Positions 7,254 through 17,563 of a stretch of 64,000 nt of DNA are shown here, piece after piece (the first letter of the stretch is position 1; every line of letters begins with the position of its first letter). Made by a program: the position numbers and the translations under genes. Location of the stretch: positions 3,534,597 through 3,598,596 of the forward strand of contig LR590083.2 of assembly GCA_901457705.2 (NCBI GenBank), read 5' to 3'. The stretch is from Beijerinckiaceae bacterium RH AL1 (GTDB lineage Bacteria; Pseudomonadota; Alphaproteobacteria; Rhizobiales; Beijerinckiaceae). A model generated the notes under the pieces. The model saw only the letters and a program-made list of their open reading frames with translations. It was not told the DNA's origin and did not search any database.

Positions 7254-8463
7254 ACGCGTCGTCGTCACCGGGGTCGGCGCGGTCAGCGCCGCCGGCGTCG
7301 GTGCCGAGACGCTGTGGACCGCGGCGCGCGACGGACGCTCCTGCATCACGCCGCCGGTGTTCCCCTACGAGTACCGCGGCCGCATCAAGATCGCGGCGCA
7401 GGTGCAGGGGTTCGTGGCGACCGATCACCTCGAGCGCGACGTGCTGCCGCTCTGCGATCCGGTGAGCATGTATCTGCTCGTCGCCGCCGACGAGGCGATC
7501 GCCCAGGCCGGCTACGACCGCGCGACGCGGTTCGGCCCGCGCGGCGCGACGATCATCGGCACCGGCATCGGTGGCATGATCACGATCGAGGAGGGCATCC
7601 ACAAGGCCCTCGTCCTCGGCGGCCGGCCGCACCCGCTGATGGTGCCGAAGCTCATCCCGAGCGCCTGCCCCGCCAACGTGTCGATCCGCTACGGCCTCGA
7701 GGGCCCGAGCTTCGCCGTCGTCTCGGCGTGCTCGTCGGCGACGCAGGCCATCGGCATCGGCATGCAGATGATCCGCGGCGGGGTGGTCGACGTCGCGGTC
7801 GTCGGCGGCACCGAGGATCACATCACCAACAACGCGATGCTCGCGTGGGAAGCGCTGCGCGTGATGACGCCGGACTTCTGCCGCCCGTTCTCGAAGGGCC
7901 GCAACGGCATGGTGCTCGGCGCCGGCGCCGGCGTCGTCGTGCTCGAGTCCGAGGATCACGCCAAGGCGCGCGGCGGCAAGGTGCTCGCCTACCTCGACGG
8001 CTACGGCACGACGACCGACGCCAAGGACATGGTGTCGCCCGACCTCGAGGGCGCGGCGCGCGCGATGGCCTTGGCGCTCGCGGATGCCGACGCGAAGCCC
8101 GACGACATCGACTACGTCAACGCACACGGCACGGCGACGATCGTCAACGACTCGACGGAGTCCGCGGCCCTGCACAAGATCTTCGGCGAGCGCGGCGCGC
8201 ACGTCCCGGTCTCCTCGACGAAGCCGATCCACGGCCACGGGCTCGGCGCGGCGGGCGTGCTCGAGTTCGTCGTCAGCATGGGCGCCATCCGCGAGCAGAT
8301 CGCGCCGCCGACCATCAACTTCCTCGAGCCCGACGAGAAGTGCCCGGTCGACGCGATCCCGAACGAGGCGCGCCCGCTGCGCATCCGCACCGTGATGAGC
8401 AACTCCTTCGCCTTCGGCGGCATCAACGCCGTGCTCGTCATCCGGGCGCCGGAGGCGGCTTGA
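7240..8463 (+). CDS. Beta-ketoacyl-ACP synthase (KAS I/II family)
   Basis: 407 residues, full length for a condensing enzyme. The Cys-His-His triad is visible: Cys164 in VSACSSATQ, His296 in NAHGTAT and His331 in PIHGHGLGAAG, the decarboxylating elongation type. It condenses malonyl-ACP with an acyl chain. It overlaps the ACP gene by 14 bases and ends in TTGA shared with the next gene, so the cassette is translationally coupled. Whether it serves fatty acid, polyene or modified-lipid synthesis cannot be decided from sequence; the dedicated ACP argues against a housekeeping fabF. Confidence 0.92.
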   Translation: MPADKRVVVTGVGAVSAAGVGAETLWTAARDGRSCITPPVFPYEYRGRIKIAAQVQGFVATDHLERDVLPLCDPVSMYLLVAADEAIAQAGYDRATRFGPRGATIIGTGIGGMITIEEGIHKALVLGGRPHPLMVPKLIPSACPANVSIRYGLEGPSFAVVSACSSATQAIGIGMQMIRGGVVDVAVVGGTEDHITNNAMLAWEALRVMTPDFCRPFSKGRNGMVLGAGAGVVVLESEDHAKARGGKVLAYLDGYGTTTDAKDMVSPDLEGAARAMALALADADAKPDDIDYVNAHGTATIVNDSTESAALHKIFGERGAHVPVSSTKPIHGHGLGAAGVLEFVVSMGAIREQIAPPTINFLEPDEKCPVDAIPNEARPLRIRTVMSNSFAFGGINAVLVIRAPEAA

Positions 8464-8843
8464 GCAGCGTCGAGATCGGCACCTTCGCGGTGTCGGCGGC
8501 GGCGGCCGAGGTGGCGGCGTTCCGCAAGGCGGCGCGGCTCGACGAGAGTGACGCGCTGCCCTTCACCTGGCCGATCCGCTGGATGGCGCGCTCCGACATC
8601 CGCGCCGCGCTGACCGCGCTGGTGCCGGAGCCCGACATCGTGCCGTTCCACGAATCGCAGACCTTCGACTACGCCGCGCCGCTGCGCGCCGGCGCGACCT
8701 ACGCGCTCGCCGTGACCGCGCGCCGCGAGAGCGCGCCCGACCGGCTCGTCGCCGAAGGCGTGCTGAGCGCCGACGGCGCCCGCGTGGCGACGATCGAGAC
8801 GGTGCTGCGGCTCTTCTCGACGACGGGGGCGCAAGATGCCTGA
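8460..8843 (+). CDS. Hotdog-fold (MaoC-like) protein of the ACP cassette
   Basis: 127 residues. Start is TTG at 8460 overlapping the ketosynthase stop (TTGA), with GGAGG 4 bases upstream. The sequence (RWMARSDIRAAL, then SQTFDYAAPLRAGATYALAV) resembles the non-catalytic or N-terminal half of MaoC-type dehydratases; the D...H catalytic motif of hydratase 2 is not obvious here but is present in the partner gene at 9033. The two may form a heterodimeric dehydratase. A palindromic repeat of about 150 bp separates them. Confidence 0.6.
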   Translation: MSSVEIGTFAVSAAAAEVAAFRKAARLDESDALPFTWPIRWMARSDIRAALTALVPEPDIVPFHESQTFDYAAPLRAGATYALAVTARRESAPDRLVAEGVLSADGARVATIETVLRLFSTTGAQDA

Positions 8844-8871
8844 GCTGTCGTCGGCCGAGTGCGCGGCCCTC

Positions 8872-9020
8872 CCTTCTCCCGCTCGCGGGAGAAGGTGGCC
8901 CGACGCAGTCGGGACGGATGAGGGGCGCTCCCGCCTCTCCCCCGATCCCGCCGCAAGCGGCACATCCCCTCATCCGACCCCGCTGCGCGGGGCCACCTTC
9001 TCCCGCAGGCGGGAGAAGGG
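8872..9020. repeat. Palindromic intergenic repeat, copy 1 (inverted pair)
   Basis: Two oppositely oriented units: 8872-8925 and 8966-9020. Each has an outer palindrome CTTCTCCCGC/GCGGGAGAAG, then GGTGGCCC and a small hairpin, and ends in GGATGAGGGG. The same family recurs at 11386, 14925 and 44192. It is inserted between two genes of the ACP cassette, and its right arm (GGGAGAAGGG, 9011-9020) lies 12 bases before the next ATG. The short open frame through it (8836-9036) is considered repeat-derived, not a gene. Confidence 0.9.
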
Positions 9021-9032
9021 CGAGCACGCGCC

Positions 9033-9434
9033 ATGAGCGCGCCGATCGCCCGCGGCGACCAGCTCGCGCCGCGCAGCTACGGCCCGTTCGAGGCCGCAGA
9101 CCTTGAGGCCTATGCCGCGGCCTCGCTCGACGACAACCCGCTGCATCTCGACCCGGCGATCGCCGCCAAGGCGGGCCTCGCCGCGCCGCCGATCCACGGC
9201 ATGCTGATCATGGCCTGCCTCGAGCCCTACGTCCGCGCCTGGCGCCCGGACGCGAGCGTCGCGAAGATCGCCGCCAAGTTCGTCGAGCCGGTGCTCGCCG
9301 ACGAGACCTTCGAGATCACCGGCAAGGTCGTGCAGGCGGCGCCCGGCGCGCCGGCCGTGCTGCGGCTCACCGCCAGGCGCGGCACCACGCTCGTCTGCCT
9401 CGCCGAGGCCTTCGTCGCAGTGCCCCCGGCGTGA
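9033..9434 (+). CDS. MaoC-like dehydratase
   Basis: 133 residues, single hotdog domain. The hydratase-2 motif is visible in AAASLDDNPLHLDP followed by AAPPIHGMLIMA, with the Asp/His pair that adds or removes water across the alpha-beta bond of acyl thioesters. In this cassette it would dehydrate the 3-hydroxyacyl-ACP made by the ketosynthase and the reductase. The stop overlaps the GTG start of the downstream reductase (GTGA). The ATG at 9033 follows the purine-rich arm of the intergenic repeat. Confidence 0.82.
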   Translation: MSAPIARGDQLAPRSYGPFEAADLEAYAAASLDDNPLHLDPAIAAKAGLAAPPIHGMLIMACLEPYVRAWRPDASVAKIAAKFVEPVLADETFEITGKVVQAAPGAPAVLRLTARRGTTLVCLAEAFVAVPPA

Positions 9435-10228
9435 GGCACGCGCCGCGCTCGGTCCTGGTCACCGGAGCCTCGAGCGGGATCGGCCGCGCGCTGGCCCTCG
9501 CCTATGCCGCGCCGGGCATCCACCTCGCGCTGATCGGCCGCGACGCCGCCCGCCTCGAGGCCACCGCCGCGGCCGCGCGCGCGAAGGGCGCAAGCGTCGA
9601 GGCCGGCACGGTCGACGTCCGCGACCGCGCCGTGATGGCCGCCTGGATCGCCGCCGCCGACGCGCGCCGCCCGCTCGAGCTTGCGATCGCCAACGCCGGC
9701 ATCACCACCGGGCTCGGCCCCGGCGAGCTCGCGGAGGAGCCGGAGGCCGTGCGCGCGATCATCGCGACGAACCTCGTCGGCGTGCTCAACACGGCGGAGC
9801 CGCTGATTGCCCCGATGGTCGCGCGCGGGCGCGGCCAGCTCGCCTTCGTCGGCTCGATCGCCGGGCTCCACGGCCTGCCCTACTCGCCGGCCTACTGCCT
9901 CACCAAGTCGGCCGTGCACGCCTGGGCGGAGTCGATCCGCCCGCGGCTGGAGGCGAAGGGCGTGATCGTCAGCCTGATCGTCGCCGGCTTCGTGAAGACG
10001 CCGCTGAACGACTCGATCACCGCCGCCAAGCCCGGCGAGCTGACCGACGCGCAGGCCGCCGCGCTGATCAAGCGCCGGCTCGCCAAGGGCCACGCGACGA
10101 TCGCCTTTCCCTGGTGGCTCTACGCCGGCGCGGTGCTGGGCCGCTTCCTGCCGGCGCGGGTGTACGGCTTGATCATGCGCAACATCCCCGCAAGCGTGCC
10201 GCACACGCGCGAGCGCGCGGAGGGTTGA
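9431..10228 (+). CDS. Short-chain dehydrogenase/reductase (ketoacyl reductase-like)
   Basis: 265 residues. Rossmann signature TGASSGIGRALAL near the N-terminus, NAG motif (IANAGI), and catalytic Tyr-X3-Lys in AYCLTKSA with an upstream Ser (FVGSIAG). The C-terminus carries a hydrophobic segment (WWLYAGAVLGRFLPARVYGL), suggesting membrane association as in some classical SDRs. GTG start overlaps the previous stop (GTGA). In context it is the likely 3-ketoacyl-ACP reductase of the cassette. There is no enoyl reductase gene. Confidence 0.87.
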   Translation: MRHAPRSVLVTGASSGIGRALALAYAAPGIHLALIGRDAARLEATAAAARAKGASVEAGTVDVRDRAVMAAWIAAADARRPLELAIANAGITTGLGPGELAEEPEAVRAIIATNLVGVLNTAEPLIAPMVARGRGQLAFVGSIAGLHGLPYSPAYCLTKSAVHAWAESIRPRLEAKGVIVSLIVAGFVKTPLNDSITAAKPGELTDAQAAALIKRRLAKGHATIAFPWWLYAGAVLGRFLPARVYGLIMRNIPASVPHTRERAEG

Positions 10229-10300
10229 CTCTCCGCCCCAAAATCCGCCCGCTTTCCGGCGCCTGATGCGGCCCAGATCGTTGATGCCGGACCTGCCCCG

Positions 10301-11374
10301 ATGATGTCGCCCCGCCTCCTCGTCGCCGCGCTGCTCTTTGCGCCGCTCGCGGCCCTGCCGGCCGCCGCGCAGGACTACGGGCGCGACCCGCCCGCCTACG
10401 GCCAGGACGGCGGCGCCGGGGGCTACGAGCAGCCCGATGCCGGAGGCGGCGGCTACGATCGTGGTGGCGGGGGCTACGGCGGCCAGACCGACGCGGCCGG
10501 CCTCGGCGTGCGCGTCGGCAAGCTCGAGGGCCGCATCCGCGAGATGACCGGCCAGATCGAGGAGCTGCAGAACGCCAACCGCAAGCTCGTCGAGCAGCTG
10601 CAAAAATTCCAGGCCGATGTCGACGACCGGCTGACGGCCGCCCGCGGCAAGCGCAGCGAGGCGGTCGTCCCGCCGGACCGCAGTGCCGACCGTGCCGCCG
10701 CGGCCGACGAGGCGCCGAAGCCGGCGCGCAAGAGCCGCGACCAGGCGTTCGATCCCGACGCCGCGCCGAAGTCCGACCCCGGCCAGCCGAAGCCGCTCGG
10801 CTCGCCGGCCTCGGCGCAGCACGACGATCCCGGCGGCGCGCCGATGGACCTCGCCGGCGGCCGCTTCCGCCAGCCCTCGAGCGGCGACGACACGTTCGCC
10901 CCGACCCTGCGCCTGCCGCCGCGCAGCGCACCGACCGAAACCGCCAGCGCCGCGAGCCCTGCCGCGGCGACCGGCGCCGCGACCCCCGCGACGCCGCGCG
11001 AGGCCTACGACGCCGCGCTCGGCCTCTATCGCGACAAGCAGTACGACGAGGCCGAGAAGAGCTTCTCCGCCTTCCTGCAGAAGAACCCGAAGAGCCGGCT
11101 CGCCGCCGATGCCACCTACTATCTCGGCGAGAGCTTCGCCCAGCGCGGCCGCTCGCGCGAGGCGGCCGAGCAGTACCTCAAGGTGTCGACCGACTACTCG
11201 AGCTCGACCCGCGCGCCGGACGCCATGCTGCATCTCGGCATCTCGCTACGCTCGCTCGGCGCCAAGGAGCAGGCCTGCGCCACCTTCGCCGAGGTGACGC
11301 GCAAGTACCCGAACGCCCCCGCCTACGTGAAGAGCGGCGCCGAGCGCGAGTCGAAGCGCGCGCAGTGCGGGTAG
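10301..11374 (+). CDS. cpoB: Cell division coordinator CpoB (tol-pal system protein YbgF)
   Basis: 357 residues. Signal peptide (about 1-23, ending AAA-QD), a Gly/Tyr-rich low-complexity stretch to about 65, a coiled coil (about 70-110) of the CpoB trimerisation type, a Pro/Ala/Asp-rich linker, and C-terminal TPR repeats (about 230-350; AYDAALGLYRDKQYDEAEKS). CpoB is periplasmic and links peptidoglycan synthesis to Tol-Pal-driven outer-membrane constriction. It is followed by tilS and ftsH as in most alphaproteobacteria, but tolQRAB and pal are not upstream; pal is at 59.6 kb. Confidence 0.92.
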   Translation: MMSPRLLVAALLFAPLAALPAAAQDYGRDPPAYGQDGGAGGYEQPDAGGGGYDRGGGGYGGQTDAAGLGVRVGKLEGRIREMTGQIEELQNANRKLVEQLQKFQADVDDRLTAARGKRSEAVVPPDRSADRAAAADEAPKPARKSRDQAFDPDAAPKSDPGQPKPLGSPASAQHDDPGGAPMDLAGGRFRQPSSGDDTFAPTLRLPPRSAPTETASAASPAAATGAATPATPREAYDAALGLYRDKQYDEAEKSFSAFLQKNPKSRLAADATYYLGESFAQRGRSREAAEQYLKVSTDYSSSTRAPDAMLHLGISLRSLGAKEQACATFAEVTRKYPNAPAYVKSGAERESKRAQCG

Positions 11375-11385
11375 GCTCTGCCTTG

Positions 11386-11697
11386 CCTTCTCCCGCCTGC
11401 GGGAGAAGGTGGCCCCGCGCAGCGGGGTCGGATGAGGGGAGACGCCGCCTCTCGGATGGTGTGGGATGAGGCGGCAACGCCCCTCATCCGACTCGACTGC
11501 GTCGGGCCACCTTCTCCCGCAGGCGACCATGCGGGTAGGCTCTGCCGTCCCTTCTCCCGCTTGCGGAGAAGGTGGCCCCGCGCAGCGGGGTCGGATGAGG
11601 GGAGCTGCCGCCTCTCGGACGGTTGGGGATGAGGCGGCAACGCCCCTCATCCGACCCGACTTCGTCGGGCCACCTTCTCCCGCAAGCGGGAGAAGGG
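11386..11697. repeat. Palindromic intergenic repeat, tandemly duplicated copy 2
   Basis: This whole 323-bp gap is repeat. Two inverted-pair copies lie in tandem. The 16-mer GCGGGTAGGCTCTGCC, which contains the last codon and stop of cpoB, is at 11367-11382 and again at 11531-11546, so a segment of about 164 bp including the cpoB 3' end was duplicated. The last arm (GCGGGAGAAGGG) provides the Shine-Dalgarno sequence for the tilS GTG start at 11698. Confidence 0.9.
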
Positions 11698-12714
11698 GTG
11701 GCTGCGGCGTTTGCGGGCCTCGAGGCCGCGCCGGCCCTGCTGCTCGCCGTCTCCGGGGGTCCGGACTCGATGGCGCTGATGTGGCTCGCCGCCCGCTGGG
11801 CCGCGGCGCTGCCCCACGCCCCGAAGCTCCACGTCGCCACGGTCGACCACGGGCTGCGGCCCGAGTCCGCCGCCGAGGCCGGGCTCGTCGCGGCGGCGGC
11901 CGGCACGCTCGGCCTGCCGCACGCGACGCTGGCCTGGACCGGCGACAAGCCGCGCACCCGCATCCAGGAGCGGGCCCGGGCGGCGCGCTACGCGCTGCTC
12001 GCCGCCTATGCGCGGGCCGTCGGCGCGCCAAAAATCCTGACGGCGCATCACGCCGACGACCAGGCGGAGACGGTGCTGATGCGCCTGACGCGCGGCAGCG
12101 GCATCGGCGGCCTCGCCGGCATGCGGCGCGAGACGCCCCTCGAGCCGGATGTCGCGCTGGTGCGCCCGCTGCTCGACGTGCCGAAGGACGCGCTCGTCGC
12201 GCTCTGCGCCGCGGCGGGCCTCGCCACGGTGGACGACCCCTCGAACCGCGATCCCGCCTACGCCCGCGCCCGGCTGCGGGGCCGGCGCGCCGAGCTCGCC
12301 GGTCTCGGGCTCGACCCGCCCGCCCTGCTGCGGCTTGCCCGCCGCGCCGCGCGCGCCGACGACGCGCTCGAGGCCGAGGCGGCCCGCGTCGCGGCCGCGC
12401 TGCCGTCAGAAGGCGACGCGCTGCAGCTCGCGGGCAGCGACCTGCAGCCGGAAATCCTGCTGCGCCTGCTCCGCCGCAAGATCGAAGCCATCGCCCCAGG
12501 CAGGCTGCGGCTGGAGCGGCTCGAGCGCCTCACCGAGGCCCTCGCCGCCGCGCTGGCGGACGGCCGGCCGCATCGCGCCACCCTCGGCGGCGCGCGGATC
12601 GTGCTCGGCGCCGATGCGTCGCTCGCCGTGACGCCGGCTCCGGCACGGCGCGTGCACCGGGCGGCGCAAGGCGACCCTTCACGCGCCGCGCAGAGGGCCG
12701 GAGGCGCGGGTTAA
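11698..12714 (+). CDS. tilS: tRNA(Ile)-lysidine synthase TilS
   Basis: 338 residues. It modifies C34 of tRNA-Ile(CAU) to lysidine, using ATP and lysine, so that AUA is read correctly. The N-terminal PP-loop ATPase motif is SGGPDS (residues 19-24), with the supporting HHADDQAETVLMRL and GLAGM motifs. Start is GTG at 11698: the open frame continues upstream only through the intergenic repeat, whereas the PP-loop begins at residue 19 as in family members. The ribosome-binding site GGGAG (11688-11692) is part of the repeat. Same order cpoB-tilS-ftsH as in relatives. Confidence 0.92.
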   Translation: MAAAFAGLEAAPALLLAVSGGPDSMALMWLAARWAAALPHAPKLHVATVDHGLRPESAAEAGLVAAAAGTLGLPHATLAWTGDKPRTRIQERARAARYALLAAYARAVGAPKILTAHHADDQAETVLMRLTRGSGIGGLAGMRRETPLEPDVALVRPLLDVPKDALVALCAAAGLATVDDPSNRDPAYARARLRGRRAELAGLGLDPPALLRLARRAARADDALEAEAARVAAALPSEGDALQLAGSDLQPEILLRLLRRKIEAIAPGRLRLERLERLTEALAAALADGRPHRATLGGARIVLGADASLAVTPAPARRVHRAAQGDPSRAAQRAGGAG

Positions 12715-12900
12715 GGCCATATCGACGCGGCGCCGCTGCTCTCTTGGCATTGCACAAGGCGCGGCTTACATTCGACAAGTTAGCGAAGCACAACAGATGT
12801 TGCCGCTTCAACGCTCCACGAGGCTCTCTCGACCGGCAGCAGGTCCTGCCATCCTTCTCCTCCGCACCGGGGCCGTCGCCCGGGGCTCCCTGGGTCGCTC

Positions 12901-14826
<1,926 letters not shown>

Positions 14827-14834
14827 ACGATCTT

Positions 14835-14863
14835 GAACCCGGCCTCGCGCCGGGTTCTTCTTA
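14835..14863 (+). terminator. Intrinsic terminator of ftsH
   Basis: Nine-base-pair stem GAACCCGGC (14835-14843) with GCCGGGTTC (14849-14857), loop CTCGC, followed by a T-rich tail (TTCTTAT), starting 8 bases after the ftsH stop. Confidence 0.8.
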
Positions 14864-14924
14864 TGGGAGCCGCGCGGGAGCCAACGTTTGACGCCGTCGT
14901 GTGATGAGAAGCCCGCCGCGACAT

Positions 14925-15073
14925 CCCTTCTCCCGCTTGCGGGAGAAGGTGGCCCGACGAAGTCGGGTCGGATGAGGGGCGGTTCCGCTGCGTGGAAGCA
15001 GGGCGCCCTTCGCCCAACCTCCCTCATCAGACCCCGCTTCGCGGGGCCACCTTCTCCCGCAAGCGGGAGAAGG
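14925..15073. repeat. Palindromic intergenic repeat, copy 3 (inverted pair)
   Basis: Same family as at 8872 and 11386: left unit CCTTCTCCCGCTTGCGGGAG and onward to GGATGAGGGG (14978), a roughly 40-bp spacer, then the inverted unit ending GCGGGAGAAGGA at 15072. The right arm is 7 bases before the GTG start of the gamma-glutamyltransferase gene and acts as its ribosome-binding site. Confidence 0.9.
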
Positions 15074-15079
15074 ACGCGC

Positions 15080-16786
15080 GTGATCTTCGTCCTCGCCGCC
15101 CTGCTCCTGCCGCTGCCCGCGCTGGCGGAGGAGCCGCCGATCCTCGGCCAGGGCGCGCGCAACCTGCCCGTCATCGCCCGCCACGGCATGGTGGTGGCGC
15201 AGGAGGGCACGGCCGCCCGCGTCGGGCTCGAGATCCTGAAGAAGGGCGGCAATGCCGTCGACGCCGCCGTCGCGACCGCCCTGGCGCTGGCCGTCACCCT
15301 GCCCCGCGCCGGCAACCTCGGCGGCGGCGGCTTCATGCTGGTGCACCTCGCCCGCGAGAACAAGACCGTCGCGATCGACTATCGCGAGACTGCGCCGGCC
15401 GCGACGAAGCCCGACGTGTTCCTCGATGCCGCGGGCGACGCGGTGGCGCGGCTGTCGCGCGACACCGGGCTCGCCGTCGGGACGCCGGGCACCGTCGCCG
15501 GCCTCGCGCTGGCGCTCGAAAAATACGGCTCGCACAAGTTCACCTTCGCCGACCTCGTCGCGCCCGCCGAAAAGCTGGCGCACGACGGCATCCCGGTCGA
15601 GGACGACCTCGCGGACTCGCTCGCCAAGCAGACGCGGCTGAAGCGCTGGCCGTCGTCGGCGGCGATCTTCCTGCATCCGGACGGCTCGCCGCTCGGCCAC
15701 GGCGAGATTTTGCGCCAAACCGATCTCGCCGACACGCTCGCGTCGATCGCGAAGGACGGCCCGAAGGGCTTCTACGAAGGCCCTGTCGCGCAAAAGATCG
15801 TCGCCGCGGTGAAGGCCGCCGGCGGCGCGATAACGGCGGACGACCTCGCCGGCTACCGCGCGATCGAGCGCGCGCCGATCGAGGGCACCTACCGCGGCCA
15901 CCGCGTCGTCTCGATGCCGCCGCCGTCCTCCGGCGGCGTCCACGTCATCGAGCTCTTGAACATCCTCGAGGGCCTGCCGCTGGCGCGCCAGGGCGCGCTG
16001 TCGGCGAAGACGATCCACGACATGGCCGAGGCGGAGAAGCTCGCCTACGCCGACCGCGCCGAGTATCTCGCCGATCCCGCTTTCGTCGACGTTCCGGTGA
16101 AGGGGCTGATCTCGAAGTCCTATGCGGAAAAGCTCCGCGGCCTCATCGACCCTGCCCGCGCCAAGCCCGCGACCGAGATCGCGGCGATCGACCCGGCGCC
16201 CTACGAGAGCGAGCAGACCACGCACTTCTCGGTGGTCGATGCCGACGGCAACGCGGTCGCCAACACGTACACGCTGAACCTCTCCTTCGGCGTCGGCCTC
16301 GTCGCCGACGGCACCGGCGTGCTTCTGAACGACGAGCTCGACGACTTCGCCGCCAAGCCCGGCGTGCCCAACGCCTTCGGCCTCACCGGCGGCAAGGCGA
16401 ACGCGCCCGGCCCGCGCAAGCGTCCGCTCTCCTCGATGACGCCGACCTTGATGTTTGCGGACGGCAAGCTCGAGCTCGTCACCGGCTCGCCCGGCGGCTC
16501 GACGATCATCACCACCGTGCTGCAGCTCATCCTCGATCGCGTCGACTTCAAGCTCAACATCGCCGCCGCGACAGAGCTGCCGCGCGTGCACGACCAGCTC
16601 CTGCCCGATCAGCTGTTCGTCGAGCCGGGGCTGTCGCCCGACACGCTGCGCCTGCTGCAGGCCATGGGCTACACGCTGCATCCCCGCGACGCGTGGGGCT
16701 CGGCCTCGTCGATCGCCGTCGAGGACGGCCTGCTCGCCGGCGCCGCCGACACGCGCCAGCGCGGCACCCTCGCGGTGGGCTATTGA
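15080..16786 (+). CDS. ggt: Gamma-glutamyltransferase (periplasmic)
   Basis: 568 residues. Starts with a signal peptide (MIFVLAALLLPLPALAE) at the GTG at 15080, directly after the intergenic repeat that supplies the ribosome-binding site. It is an N-terminal nucleophile hydrolase that cleaves itself before Thr380 (EQTTHFSVVD), which then attacks gamma-glutamyl bonds of glutathione and related amides. The downstream GSPGGSTI motif binds substrate. The stop overlaps the TTG start of the TauE-like gene (TTGA). A second, signal-less paralogue lies at 56.5 kb. Confidence 0.94.
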   Translation: MIFVLAALLLPLPALAEEPPILGQGARNLPVIARHGMVVAQEGTAARVGLEILKKGGNAVDAAVATALALAVTLPRAGNLGGGGFMLVHLARENKTVAIDYRETAPAATKPDVFLDAAGDAVARLSRDTGLAVGTPGTVAGLALALEKYGSHKFTFADLVAPAEKLAHDGIPVEDDLADSLAKQTRLKRWPSSAAIFLHPDGSPLGHGEILRQTDLADTLASIAKDGPKGFYEGPVAQKIVAAVKAAGGAITADDLAGYRAIERAPIEGTYRGHRVVSMPPPSSGGVHVIELLNILEGLPLARQGALSAKTIHDMAEAEKLAYADRAEYLADPAFVDVPVKGLISKSYAEKLRGLIDPARAKPATEIAAIDPAPYESEQTTHFSVVDADGNAVANTYTLNLSFGVGLVADGTGVLLNDELDDFAAKPGVPNAFGLTGGKANAPGPRKRPLSSMTPTLMFADGKLELVTGSPGGSTIITTVLQLILDRVDFKLNIAAATELPRVHDQLLPDQLFVEPGLSPDTLRLLQAMGYTLHPRDAWGSASSIAVEDGLLAGAADTRQRGTLAVGY

Positions 16787-17529
16787 GCGTTTCGCCGAGC
16801 CTCGTCGCGGCGCTCCTCCTCGTCCTCGCCGGCTCGGCGATCCAGGTCGCGGTCGGCGCCGGGCTCAGCGTCGTCTGCGGCGCCTTCATGCTGCTCTGGC
16901 TCGGGCCGAAGACCGGCGTCCCGGTCCTCCTCGGCCTCAACTTGCTCGTCTCGGTCGTCGCCACCGTCGTCGACGCTCGCGCCGTGCTGTGGCGCGACGC
17001 GCTCTTCGCCGCCGTGGCGACGCTCGCCGGGTGCTTCGTCGCCTCGCGGATCCCCGGCCTGTCGGACGCGGCGCTGAAGCTCATCACCGCGATCGTCCTG
17101 CTCGTCGTGGCGCTGCCGCGGCCGCCCTCGCCCGAGTCCTCGCCGAGCCCCGCGGCGGGCTCGGCCGGGATCGCCCTCGCCGGCCTCGTCACCGGCGCGG
17201 TCACGGTGTGGACGGCGACGCCCGGCCCGATCATCCCGATGGCGCTGGCGCGCGTCGGCCGCTCCGGCGCCGACATCCGCCGCACGATGCAGCCGATCTC
17301 GATCGTCGGCTACGGCGCGGCGCTCCTCTGGGTGGGCTGGCCCACGCGCGGCACGCTAGGCGAGGGCTCGTTCGCGGGGCTCGTCAGCGCCACGCTCGTC
17401 GGCATCGCCGCCGGCTTCGGGCTCCGCGCCTGGATCTCGCCGCCGCGTGTGATCCTGCTCGTGCGCGTCACCGCCGGCGTCGCGGCGATCCTGCTCGTCG
17501 CCTCGGTGCTGCGCGGCGCGATCGGATGA
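16783..17529 (+). CDS. TauE/SafE-like sulfite exporter family permease
   Basis: 248 residues, about 7-8 hydrophobic segments in two halves separated by a short Pro/Ser-rich loop near residues 105-120. Glycine-rich helices (GAGLSVVCGAFMLLWLGPKTG; GLVTGAVTVWTATPGP) match the TauE/SafE permease pattern, a family that moves sulfur-containing or organic anions. Start is TTG at 16783, overlapping the ggt stop by 4 bases, so it is coupled to glutathione breakdown. Export or uptake of a sulfur compound is a reasonable inference, but the substrate is not shown. Confidence 0.75.
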   Translation: MSVSPSLVAALLLVLAGSAIQVAVGAGLSVVCGAFMLLWLGPKTGVPVLLGLNLLVSVVATVVDARAVLWRDALFAAVATLAGCFVASRIPGLSDAALKLITAIVLLVVALPRPPSPESSPSPAAGSAGIALAGLVTGAVTVWTATPGPIIPMALARVGRSGADIRRTMQPISIVGYGAALLWVGWPTRGTLGEGSFAGLVSATLVGIAAGFGLRAWISPPRVILLVRVTAGVAAILLVASVLRGAIG

Positions 17530-17563
17530 TAAGCAGGCCGCCCCACACCCGCGAGGACCCCGC

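Noticed and set aside
8836-9036. Small open frame of 66 codons between the hotdog and MaoC-like genes
   Set aside because: Its translation is the palindromic repeat itself (similar peptides appear at every copy of the repeat), so it is repeat-derived rather than a gene.
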